13,215 bases of DNA from positions 1 to 13,215 of the forward strand of contig DATHDM010000220.1 of assembly GCA_035319065.1 (NCBI GenBank), read 5' to 3'. Under the pieces are notes generated by a model. The model was given only the letters and a program-made list of their open reading frames with translations, did no database searches and was not told the DNA's origin. Shown piece by piece: positions 6,902 through 13,215 of the stretch (within the stretch, counting starts at the first letter, position 1; every line of letters begins with the position of its first letter). Position numbers and translations under genes: made by a program. Source of the DNA: DASPRM01 sp035319065. Lineage in GTDB: Bacteria; Acidobacteriota; Terriglobia; Terriglobales; Acidobacteriaceae.

Positions 6902-7249
6902 TTAGGACGCGGCCTTGGTGCTCGCTTCCTCCCCCGTCGTAACCGCCACAATCGCGCTGCGTGCTACTTCCAGGCGAATGTTGTCAGGCGGCACTCGCAG
7001 ATGCACGTTCTCGTCGCGCAAGGCGATGATGGTGCCTTTGATCCCGCCGCTCGTCGTCACCCTGTCGCCGGTCTTCAGGTTTCCGAGCATCGACTTCCAC
7101 TGCTTCTGCCGCCGTTGCTGAGGCAGGATCAGCAGAAAGTAAAAAATGACGAAGATGAACAGCAGCGGCAGCCACATGATCAGGCCGCCACCAGTTCCCG
7201 GCGAAGCCTGCAGAAACAGCCCAAACGAAGGTAATCCTGTCGTGCTCAT
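6902..7249 (-). CDS. yajC: Preprotein translocase subunit YajC
   Basis: 115 residues, the usual YajC length. A Gly-rich N-terminus (GTGGGL) precedes a single membrane helix at about 23-42 (IMWLPLLFIFVIFYFLLIL). The family hallmark PQQRRQKQW (43-51) follows, and then a small cytoplasmic domain with GDRVTTSGGIKGTI (61-74) and a strand-rich end. YajC associates with SecDF and is thought to stabilise the SecDF-YajC complex beside SecYEG. The start is ATG at 7247-7249; the frame is open back to 7318, but the extra residues are hydrophilic and lack a better ribosome site. GGAG lies 14 bases upstream. It is first in the yajC-secD-secF order and sits downstream of tgt, the same order as the E. coli tgt-yajC-secD-secF cluster. 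Confidence 0.96.
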   Translation of the reverse strand: MSTTGLPSFGLFLQASPGTGGGLIMWLPLLFIFVIFYFLLILPQQRRQKQWKSMLGNLKTGDRVTTSGGIKGTIIALRDENVHLRVPPDNIRLEVARSAIVAVTTGEEASTKAAS

Positions 7250-7316
7250 CGTCTTGCGCCACTCTCCCCCGGAGACGCACCTGCTTGTGCCTGCGCGGTG
7301 CAATTCCGGGCCTTTC

Positions 7317-7344
7317 ATTGTACCTGCGGGGACTGAATGGTCAC
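7317..7344 (-). promoter_or_regulatory. Candidate promoter for yajC-secD-secF
   Basis: On the minus strand, GTGACC (-35, 7339-7344), a 16-base spacer and TACAAT (-10, 7317-7322; 5 of 6 consensus bases). Transcription would start near 7310, giving a leader of about 60 bases before yajC. The 158-base gap to tgt holds nothing else I can name and no T-tailed terminator, so cotranscription with tgt is also possible. Confidence 0.45.
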
Positions 7345-7407
7345 ACTCAGAACGGGGGACCCGACACCTCTACCTCCGGCATTCGGGGACGCCTTCGGGT
7401 CTTCCCT

Positions 7408-8586
7408 TTAGGTATGAGCAGGGGAGCTCAACGCTCGTGACCGGACACCGGAAATAAACCTGGAGAATTCCCCAAGTGCTATAGATTGCCGCACCCTCCT
7501 CATGGTGTCAAGGTAATAGGCCAGGTTGTGAATGGTGTTGAGGACCTGGCCCAGGATCTCCCCGGAAGCATACAGGTGCCGCAGATAGGCGCGCGAATAG
7601 CGTGCGCAGACCCGGCACGCGCAGGCCGGGTCCAGCGGGCCTTCGTCCACCGCGTAGCGCGCCTGCTTGATGTTGACCTTTCCCTGCGAGGTAAACAGCA
7701 AGCCGTGTCGTGCCGCCCGCGTGGGTAGAACGCAGTCCATCATGTCGATTCCCATACCCGCGTACTCGACGATCTCCTCCGGCGTTCCCACCCCCATCAG
7801 GTACCGCGGCTTCCCCTCCGGCAGATGACGTATCGTCTCCTGGGCCACTTCGTAGGTCGATGACCGAGGCTCTCCCACACTCAGGCCCCCGATCGAGTAG
7901 CCGGGAAAGTCTATTTCCTGCAACCGCTCGGCGCATTCACGCCTCAGCTCCAGATGCATTCCACCTTGCACAATCCCAAACAGCGCCTGGCTGTGGCCGG
8001 GATCGCCGTCGCTCGCGCCGGGCTCTGAGGCTTGCCACGGCACTTCTTGCTTGTGCTGCTCAAAATACTGCTTGCACCTTCCCGCCCAGCGGAGGGTCAG
8101 CTCCATGGACTCCCGCGCCCGGTCCGGCTCCGCCGGATGCTCGGTGCACTCGTCGAACGCCATGATGATGTCCGCCCCCAGCGCGATCTGAATCTCCATC
8201 GACTTCTCCGGCGTGAACAAGTGCGATGAGCCATCCAGATGCGAGCGGAACGACACCCCTTCTTCCCTGATTTTGCGCAGTTCGTTGAGACTGAAAACCT
8301 GGAAGCCGCCCGAGTCTGTCAGGATTGCCCGTTCCCACGACATGAAGCGGTGCAGCCCGCCGAGCATGCGCACCTGCTCGTGCCCCGGCCGGAGATAAAG
8401 GTGGTAGGTGTTGCCCAAAATGACCTGTGCGCCCAGCTCCTCCAGCAGCTCCTGGGGCACGCCTTTTACCGACGCCACGGTGCCCACCGGCATGAACACC
8501 GGCGTCTCGATCAGCCCGTGAGGCGTCAAAATCTTCCCCAGGCGCGCTTCGCCCTCGCGCTTTTCGACCGCAAAGTGGATGGACAC
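7408..8586 (-). CDS. tgt: tRNA-guanine transglycosylase (queuosine pathway)
   Basis: 392 residues, slightly longer than the usual 370-385. The bacterial enzyme exchanges guanine-34 of tRNA-Asp, -Asn, -His and -Tyr for the queuosine precursor preQ1. All key residues are visible: ILTDSGGFQVFSL with D91 (general acid/base), FDECTEH (144-150), GIVQGG (204-209) for substrate binding, SIGGLSVGE (231-239), DMMDCVLPTR (281-290) with nucleophile D284, and the zinc site C322-x-C324-xx-C327 with H353. The C-terminal 30 residues past the family core are unremarkable. The start is GTG at 8584-8586, since the next Met (residue 32) would remove the first strand. No Shine-Dalgarno precedes it. It lies 29 bases after the VWFA gene. 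The queuosine synthesis genes are not in this window. Confidence 0.97.
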   Translation of the reverse strand: MSIHFAVEKREGEARLGKILTPHGLIETPVFMPVGTVASVKGVPQELLEELGAQVILGNTYHLYLRPGHEQVRMLGGLHRFMSWERAILTDSGGFQVFSLNELRKIREEGVSFRSHLDGSSHLFTPEKSMEIQIALGADIIMAFDECTEHPAEPDRARESMELTLRWAGRCKQYFEQHKQEVPWQASEPGASDGDPGHSQALFGIVQGGMHLELRRECAERLQEIDFPGYSIGGLSVGEPRSSTYEVAQETIRHLPEGKPRYLMGVGTPEEIVEYAGMGIDMMDCVLPTRAARHGLLFTSQGKVNIKQARYAVDEGPLDPACACRVCARYSRAYLRHLYASGEILGQVLNTIHNLAYYLDTMRRVRQSIALGEFSRFISGVRSRALSSPAHT

Positions 8587-8593
8587 GACTACG

Positions 8594-8599
8594 ATTGTA
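8594..8599 (-). promoter_or_regulatory. TACAAT -10 box, possible leaderless promoter of tgt
   Basis: TACAAT on the minus strand ends exactly 7 bases before the GTG of tgt, so a typical start site would fall on or next to the first base of the start codon. This matches the absence of a ribosome binding site. The -35 region (GAACTG at 17 bases) is poor, so this is a suggestion only. Confidence 0.35.
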
Positions 8600-8615
8600 G
8601 CGAATCGCTGCCGCC

Positions 8616-10418
8616 TCAGTTCACCGTAACCGCCGTTACGATGCTGCCCATCCTGCCGCTGCTGTTGTCGCGTACGATGAAGCGCACGGTGTAGTGCCCG
8701 GGTGCGAGCTTCAGGGTGTTGTTGTAATTGATCCCATCCGTGCGGATCTGCGTCATCGCTTCCGGTTTCAGGTTGGCAGTGATGGTCTGGGCTACCTGAT
8801 CTGCCCTCTCGCCCTTCGGGGTGGAAGCCAATGCGACAAAATCCAGGTTCAATGCGTTGCCATGCTGCTCATCAATGAAGGCCGCGCCCGGTGGAAGATA
8901 GAGGTCAAAGCGCAGCGGATTCTTGCCATCCGCGCCCGTGGCCCCGACTTTCCGCCACTTGGCGGTAAACGGCACCGCCGTGTAATCCAGGGGTGACGCC
9001 AGGGCAAGGGAAACATCCATCTGCCGCGCACTCTTGGAGTCCGGCCCTTCCGGAGAATAGAAATACCCGTCGCGCGCACGCACCACGGCATCCGGCCGCT
9101 GGAGTCTTACTTCGATCGTGCGCCACCCCGCCTTCTTGATCTTCTGATCGCGATAGTAGCCGAGCAGATAGTACCTGTCCGTATCGGTGTCAGCATCGCG
9201 GAAGCACTCCGCCAGGTCGTTGTGGTTGAAACAGATCTTCCCCCCTGTCATCTGCGCAAAGCGGTCCAGGCTGTTGCGGCTCTCTGCGTGAAGCAGCTCC
9301 TGCTCGTGCGAGAGTGTAAGGTTGATGCCCTGCGAATCAGCTCCCGGAAAATACACCACCAGACCGCGGGCATCGATGGGATAGACCGCCATGTTGGCCG
9401 CCGACAACGCGCGCAGGGTCTGCTGGTAGAGCGGCTCCAACACCTTCAGTTGGTCATCGCGAATCAAATTCGTCGCGTCCGGCAACGGCGGCAGCGCCCC
9501 GTTGGTCGAGGCCGTACCCCCGTAGTTCATTGCGTTGGTGACGCCCTTGAAGAACTGTGCCGGAGACCGCAAGGTTCCATTCTTATCGACGTCGAACGGC
9601 AGGCCCCCGGTAATCCACAGCAGGGATTTCCTCCCTGGAATACCCGCATAAGCCTGCGCGATGTGCTGCAAGCCCTCCAGCGTCAGTTCTGCGGCTCGTG
9701 TCCGGTAATACTCGCCCTCCTCGCCATACTGGAACGCCAGCAGAGCCTCTACATCGTCTGCGAGCAGCTTGACGAAAGGATCGGTAGCGCTGAGATTTTG
9801 GTTGGACATCCCCTCCGTTATCGCGGCGCGCACCATCTCCTGCGAGAAAGCGCTGTTGCCCGTCTTGGGTGTATTGGTGTTCACACTGACGGTCCCAGTC
9901 ACGCCTTTCAGGGCCGCGATCAGCGCCGCGGTGTCGGTCGTAAAGTCATGAATCACGCGGATGCCGTTGTCCCTCAGCACCAACAATGTAGTGGGCTCCC
10001 CCTTGTTCAGACGAGTGTTAAGGAACTTAAGCAGCTGCAGGCGCGCATAAGCCTGGTCGGTCACAGTGGCGTTCACCGCATCAATCGCGATAATCGTTAC
10101 TTTCTGGGGCCCGGTATCCGCGCTCAGTTGGTTCGACAGCTCCCCGGCGTTCACCTTGACCGGCTTGATGACCGTCTGGCTCTGCACTTCCTGGAAGAAG
10201 GCCACGGTCTGCGGCTTTCCGTTCTCGTTGACCGAGAAGTCCCCCTTGCCAAGACCGGTGATGTGTTTGCCCGTCTTGTCGCGAACTACCACCGGCACCA
10301 GAATTACTTCCGAGGTGGCGGTAAAGGTTGGCGCCGCATCCTGAGATTTCTGCGCATTGCTCCCGTATGGAAGTACCAGAAGTGGCAGCATGGCCACCAG
10401 CACCTTGGCTGTCTTCAT
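8616..10418 (-). CDS. Secreted VWFA-related domain protein
   Basis: 600 residues. A Sec signal peptide (MKTAKVLVAMLPLLVLPYGSNA, cleavage near 22/23) is followed by TSEVILVPVVVRDKTGKHITGL and DFSVNENGKPQ (60-70), an opening block typical of the acidobacterial VWFA-related family, where a beta-sandwich precedes the von Willebrand A-like fold. The A domain covers roughly 104-450: core strand VTIIAIDAVN (107-116), strand TTLLVLRDNGIRVIHDF, GIPGRKSLLWITGGLPF (259-275), NMAVYPIDARGL (342-353) and YYLLGYYRDQKIKKAGWRTIEVRL (416-439, in part). The C-terminal 150 residues look like a further beta-rich domain. The metal-binding DxSxS of true VWA domains reads DAVNAT, so metal binding may be lost or altered. 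GGAG lies 9 bases before the ATG. The function is unknown; such proteins are numerous in Acidobacteriota. It is probably periplasmic or secreted. Confidence 0.85.
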   Translation of the reverse strand: MKTAKVLVAMLPLLVLPYGSNAQKSQDAAPTFTATSEVILVPVVVRDKTGKHITGLGKGDFSVNENGKPQTVAFFQEVQSQTVIKPVKVNAGELSNQLSADTGPQKVTIIAIDAVNATVTDQAYARLQLLKFLNTRLNKGEPTTLLVLRDNGIRVIHDFTTDTAALIAALKGVTGTVSVNTNTPKTGNSAFSQEMVRAAITEGMSNQNLSATDPFVKLLADDVEALLAFQYGEEGEYYRTRAAELTLEGLQHIAQAYAGIPGRKSLLWITGGLPFDVDKNGTLRSPAQFFKGVTNAMNYGGTASTNGALPPLPDATNLIRDDQLKVLEPLYQQTLRALSAANMAVYPIDARGLVVYFPGADSQGINLTLSHEQELLHAESRNSLDRFAQMTGGKICFNHNDLAECFRDADTDTDRYYLLGYYRDQKIKKAGWRTIEVRLQRPDAVVRARDGYFYSPEGPDSKSARQMDVSLALASPLDYTAVPFTAKWRKVGATGADGKNPLRFDLYLPPGAAFIDEQHGNALNLDFVALASTPKGERADQVAQTITANLKPEAMTQIRTDGINYNNTLKLAPGHYTVRFIVRDNSSGRMGSIVTAVTVN

Positions 10419-10532
10419 TTTTCGACGTCTCCAGCAGGAATCCTTCTAGGGTGAGCAAAATTCTACTACTGGAGTCTAAGGAGAGATGTGACAAAGAGTT
10501 GTCGTTCCGAATTGCAGGGCGCATACCGGCGC

Positions 10533-10568
10533 ATAAACAACAAGGGGCAGCCATTTGGGCCGCCCCTT
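10533..10568 (-). terminator. Intrinsic terminator of ftsH
   Basis: On the minus strand an 11-base-pair stem AAGGGGCGGCC / GGCTGCCCCTT (10 Watson-Crick pairs and one G-U) closes a 5-base loop CAAAT, followed by TTGTTGTTTAT. It begins 21 bases after the ftsH stop. On the plus strand the arm is followed by CATACCG, so it is directional. The gap 10419-10532 upstream of the VWFA gene holds no other gene. Confidence 0.85.
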
Positions 10569-10589
10569 CATACCGTGCCTTGATTTCGT

Positions 10590-12491
10590 TTACGCCGGAC
10601 TCGGATGCTCTCCCGGCACGATGCCCGGCTTGGCCTGCGGCGCCGGCTTCAGCACTTGCTGCACCCCGCCCTCGTCGTGCGGCGTCACCTTCACCGGCAA
10701 CTCCTTGCCCTCGATGATCATGCGGATCTCGTTGGCATCCAGAACCTCGCGCTCCAGCAGCGCCATGGCGATCTTGGTCAGCACTTCACGATTCCCCGCC
10801 AGCAGATCGTGCGCCGCCTGGTAAGCCGCATCCACCAGCTTCTTCACTTCCTGGTCGATCTTGATCGCTGTATCTTCGCTGTAGTCGCGATGCTGCGCGA
10901 TTTCGCGTCCCAGGAAGATCTGCTCATCCTTCTTGCCGAACGTGATCGGACCCAGGTCGCTCATGCCGAATTCGCACACCATTTTCCGCGCCAGCTCGGT
11001 GGCCTGCTCAATGTCGTTACCGGCCCCGGTAGTCATGGTGTCCAGGAACAGCTCTTCCGCCAGGCGGCCACCCATCATGATCGCTAGCCGCGTCGTCAAA
11101 TAGTCGCGCGTGTAGGTGTGCTTGTCGTCGATCGGCAACTGCATGGTCACGCCCAGCGCCATGCCGCGCGGGATAATCGTCACCTTGTGCAGCGGATCGG
11201 AATCCTTACTCATGGCTGCGACCAGCGCATGTCCCGCCTCGTGGTAAGCCGTAACCTTCTTCTCCTCGTCGGAGAGGATCATCGACTTGCGCTCCGCACC
11301 CATTAGCACCTTGTCCTTGGCCAGCTCGCAGTCGTACATGGTCACCACTTTGCGATTGGCGCGGGCAGCCAATAGAGCGCCTTCATTCACCAGGTTGGCC
11401 AGATCGGCTCCCGAGAACCCCGGGGTGCCGCGGGCCAGTACCGACAAATCCACATCGTCCGCCATGGGAATCTTGCGGGTGTGAACGCGCAGAATCTCTT
11501 CGCGCCCCCGCACATCCGGTCGCGGCACCACCACGCGGCGATCGAACCGCCCCGGCCGCAGCAACGCCGGATCGAGCACGTCCGGACGGTTCGTGGCGGC
11601 GATCAGGATCACGCCTTCGTTAGACTCGAATCCATCCATCTCCACCAGCAACTGGTTCAGCGTCTGCTCGCGCTCGTCGTGCCCGCCGCCCAGGCCGGCC
11701 CCACGATGCCGTCCTACCGCGTCGATCTCATCAATAAAGATGATGCAGGGGGCGTTCTTCTTCCCTTGCTCGAACAGATCGCGCACCCGGCTGGCGCCCA
11801 CGCCTACAAACATCTCCACGAAGTCCGAACCGGAGATGGAGAAGAAGGGGACGTTGGCTTCCCCAGCGACCGCACGTGCCAGCAGGGTCTTGCCGGTTCC
11901 CGGAGGTCCAACCAGCAACACTCCCTTGGGAATCCGCCCGCCCAGCTTCTGGAACTTCTGCGCCTCGCGCAGGAACTCGATGATTTCCCGCAGCTCCTCT
12001 TTGGCCTCATCCACTCCGGCCACATCCTTGAATGTCACCTTCTTCTGCTGCATTGACAGCAGGCGGGCGCGGCTCTTGCCGAATGAGAGCGCTTTGTTTC
12101 CGCCGGTCTGCATCTGGCGGATCATGATGAACCACAGCGCTCCCAGCAGGATCAGCGGCGCCAGGTTCAGCAGCCAGGTCGGCCAGTTGCCGCTCTGCAC
12201 ATCCTTCACGGTGACGTTGACGCCCTTGTCCTGCAGCGCCTTATACATGTCCGGATAGTTGGCTGGAACGGTCGTGTGGAAAGTCGTCTTGTCGCTATAG
12301 GTCCCTCGGACCTCGGTCCCGATAATAGTGACGTCGGCGATCGCTCCCTTGTTCACGTCGGTCATGAACTGGGAGAACTTCACGTCCTTCTCCTTGGACC
12401 CGGTCCCGCCCGCCTTCACGACCTGCCACAGCAGGACGCCGGAGAGCACGATTACCAACCAAAAGACGACCGTTTTAACCGTTGAATTCAC
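10590..12491 (-). CDS. ftsH: ATP-dependent zinc metalloprotease FtsH
   Basis: 633 residues. FtsH is a hexameric inner-membrane AAA+ protease that extracts and degrades damaged membrane proteins and short-lived cytoplasmic regulators. TM1 lies at about 7-25, a small periplasmic domain at 30-103 and TM2 at 105-124. The AAA+ domain has Walker A GPPGTGKT (195-202), Walker B IIFIDEID (250-257), the pore loop around MFVG (227-230) and the second region of homology ATNRPDVLDPALLRPGRFDR (299-318) with its arginine fingers. The protease domain has HEAGH (417-421) and the third zinc ligand D493 in GAGNDIEQAT. The C-terminal tail is Pro-rich. The start is GTG at 12489-12491, preceded by AGGAG. It stands alone between a possible small gene and its own terminator, downstream of tilS, an arrangement found in many bacteria. 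All catalytic residues are intact. Confidence 0.98.
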   Translation of the reverse strand: MNSTVKTVVFWLVIVLSGVLLWQVVKAGGTGSKEKDVKFSQFMTDVNKGAIADVTIIGTEVRGTYSDKTTFHTTVPANYPDMYKALQDKGVNVTVKDVQSGNWPTWLLNLAPLILLGALWFIMIRQMQTGGNKALSFGKSRARLLSMQQKKVTFKDVAGVDEAKEELREIIEFLREAQKFQKLGGRIPKGVLLVGPPGTGKTLLARAVAGEANVPFFSISGSDFVEMFVGVGASRVRDLFEQGKKNAPCIIFIDEIDAVGRHRGAGLGGGHDEREQTLNQLLVEMDGFESNEGVILIAATNRPDVLDPALLRPGRFDRRVVVPRPDVRGREEILRVHTRKIPMADDVDLSVLARGTPGFSGADLANLVNEGALLAARANRKVVTMYDCELAKDKVLMGAERKSMILSDEEKKVTAYHEAGHALVAAMSKDSDPLHKVTIIPRGMALGVTMQLPIDDKHTYTRDYLTTRLAIMMGGRLAEELFLDTMTTGAGNDIEQATELARKMVCEFGMSDLGPITFGKKDEQIFLGREIAQHRDYSEDTAIKIDQEVKKLVDAAYQAAHDLLAGNREVLTKIAMALLEREVLDANEIRMIIEGKELPVKVTPHDEGGVQQVLKPAPQAKPGIVPGEHPSPA

Positions 12492-12497
12492 CGCTTG

Positions 12498-12502
12498 CTC
12501 CT
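12498..12502 (-). promoter_or_regulatory. Ribosome binding site that fixes the GTG start of ftsH
   Basis: AGGAG on the minus strand, 6 bases before the GTG at 12491. It supports the GTG over any internal ATG, since the GTG directly precedes the first membrane helix. Confidence 0.8.
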
Positions 12503-12520
12503 GGAAAGATCACGAAACCC

Positions 12521-12547
12521 AAAAGGCGCAGCCACGACCCACCTTTT
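12521..12547 (-). other. Hairpin in the ftsH leader
   Basis: On the minus strand AAAAGGTG pairs with CGCCTTTT (7 Watson-Crick pairs plus one T-G), enclosing an 11-base loop. It ends 29 bases before the ftsH start and 18 bases before its ribosome binding site. No T run follows in the ftsH direction, so a terminator role is unlikely. It could be a leader structure affecting ftsH or the 3' end of an upstream message, or it could be chance. Confidence 0.25.
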
Positions 12548-12572
12548 TAGATGCTGGTGGTCCAGTTCCGGC

Positions 12573-12791
12573 TCATGAATTGGCGATCGCGCTCTTCATT
12601 GTAACCCCAACCAGCGCCATTCCGCCCTTATCTGAATCTACTACGGCGAAATATCTCTCGGCGCAGGAGTTGCAGATCGAAACCAATCTAAAGTACGTGC
12701 CAGGGAACTGACCTCTGGAGCCCCGGCAAGGCGATGAGAAGCGGGCCTTGACCACCCGGCAGTCGTACACACTCCTTTGCTTGGGGCTCAC
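12573..12791 (-). CDS. Possible small CxxC protein between tilS and ftsH
   Basis: A 72-codon frame starting with GTG at 12789-12791, whose last two bases overlap the tilS TGA (GTGA overlap), as in coupled genes. I do not recognise a family. The second half looks more protein-like than the first: TYFRLVSICNSCAERYFAVV with a CxxC pair (residues 40 and 43), then DSDKGGMALVGV. The first 30 residues are rich in Arg, Ser and Cys and look random. No good ribosome binding site is visible (GGAG about 20 bases away), and third positions are less GC-rich than in the neighbours. A TACAAT box (12598-12603, minus strand) lies inside it and could instead belong to an ftsH promoter about 100 bases upstream of its start. 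If it is not coding, 12492-12787 is the tilS-ftsH intergenic region. Confidence 0.35.
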   Translation of the reverse strand: MSPKQRSVYDCRVVKARFSSPCRGSRGQFPGTYFRLVSICNSCAERYFAVVDSDKGGMALVGVTMKSAIANS

Positions 12792-13215
12792 CCGGGCTCG
12801 CCCGCCTGCTCCGGAACCTCCTCAATGATCGTTGCCTCGCTCGATTCCGGCAGTGCCCGGTAGGCGCCAGCGACTGGGAATCCCCTCATCCATACGATCT
12901 CCTCCCCGCTGGTCACCACCGGCCACAAGGCCCTTTCCGTGCCGCTAACCTTTCGCTTTTGCAGCAGCTCCTTCACTTTTTTCGGGGATCCCGTGTGCGC
13001 CGGCCAGAATCGATCCCCGGGCCGCCAGCTCCTGACGCGCAGTTCGCGAAGCCGCTGCGATGCCAGTCGGAAGTCAGCCCCGTTCCTTTCTGCTTCGCTG
13101 CCTGCCCGCCGCGCCCGAAAGATCACTCCCAGCTCCGGCACTCGAACTTCCCCAGGAAGCGGCAGGACATACTCGTAGACCCTCCGCTCCTCCGCCCCGG
13201 ATGGGCATCTCTTTC
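12788..13215 (-). CDS. tilS: tRNA(Ile)-lysidine synthase, C-terminal part
   Basis: The frame is open to the right edge; 141 residues before the stop are visible and the 5' part is missing. TilS converts C34 of tRNA-Ile(CAU) to lysidine with ATP and lysine, so that the tRNA reads AUA and not AUG. The visible part is the TilS C-terminal domain: LRVRSWRPGDRFWPAHTGSP, KKVKELLQKRKVSGTERALWP (the conserved GDR/KK/K-L-vP/R-P pattern), and then EEIVWMRGFPVA, the typical ending strand. The catalytic N-terminal PP-loop (SGGxDS) would lie outside the window, so activity cannot be judged. Upstream frame residues (RVYEYVLPLPGEVRVPELG) match the linker of the family. Its neighbour ftsH downstream is a common pairing in bacteria. 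Confidence 0.88.
   Translation of the reverse strand, partial: KRCPSGAEERRVYEYVLPLPGEVRVPELGVIFRARRAGSEAERNGADFRLASQRLRELRVRSWRPGDRFWPAHTGSPKKVKELLQKRKVSGTERALWPVVTSGEEIVWMRGFPVAGAYRALPESSEATIIEEVPEQAGEPG

Noticed and set aside
6868..6951. N-terminal extension of secD to an upstream start at 6951
   Set aside because: It overlaps the yajC coding end and adds an Arg/Pro-rich leader before the first membrane helix; the ATG at 6867 fits the family.
9222..10454. 410-codon plus-strand frame opposite the VWFA gene
   Set aside because: Composition is arginine-, glutamine- and histidine-rich without domains; the minus-strand frame has a signal peptide and family blocks.
10460..10494. TTGTCA and TAGAAT upstream of the VWFA gene as a promoter
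   Set aside because: Each half resembles a consensus, but the spacing is 23 bases, too long for a sigma-70 promoter.
1..13215. Mobile element, CRISPR array, tRNA or rRNA
   Set aside because: I saw no transposase, integrase, direct-repeat array, cloverleaf or rRNA-like segment on either strand.

Overview
The window reads as a chromosomal segment from an Acidobacteriota bacterium, probably class Terriglobia (inference). The basis is the high G+C content, a VWFA-related secreted protein of the type expanded in that phylum, and an order of housekeeping genes that fits it. Every supported gene lies on the minus strand, so transcription runs from right to left. Nothing in the window looks mobile: I see no insertion sequence, phage gene, CRISPR array, tRNA or rRNA.

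Right to left: the C-terminal part of tilS (tRNA-Ile lysidine synthase) enters at the right edge. It is followed by a possible small CxxC protein whose GTG start overlaps the tilS stop, then ftsH (membrane AAA+ zinc protease), which ends at a good intrinsic terminator (10533-10568). Next are a 600-residue exported VWFA-related protein and tgt (tRNA-guanine transglycosylase), 29 bases downstream of it. The tgt gene has no Shine-Dalgarno but carries a TACAAT box 7 bases before its GTG, so it may be leaderless. A candidate promoter at 7317-7344 then precedes yajC-secD-secF, the accessory part of the Sec translocon.

After a 221-base gap with a candidate promoter comes a second envelope cluster: a TonB-type energy transducer, ExbB/TolQ, two different ExbD/TolR proteins 12 bases apart, and a tetratricopeptide-repeat lipoprotein that runs off the left edge. 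These genes would form a proton-motive-force-driven module in the inner membrane, whose output passes through the TonB C-terminal domain to outer-membrane receptors. SecDF is also powered by the proton gradient and helps finish protein export, so the left half of the window is devoted to envelope energetics and biogenesis. FtsH provides membrane quality control on the right.

I do not see an undescribed system of the defence or mobile kind. The points most worth a second look are the SecDF-YajC/TonB-ExbBD-D/TPR neighbourhood, the roughly 80-residue expansion of the SecF periplasmic domain, the altered MIDAS motif of the VWFA protein, the possible leaderless tgt, and the small ORF between tilS and ftsH.
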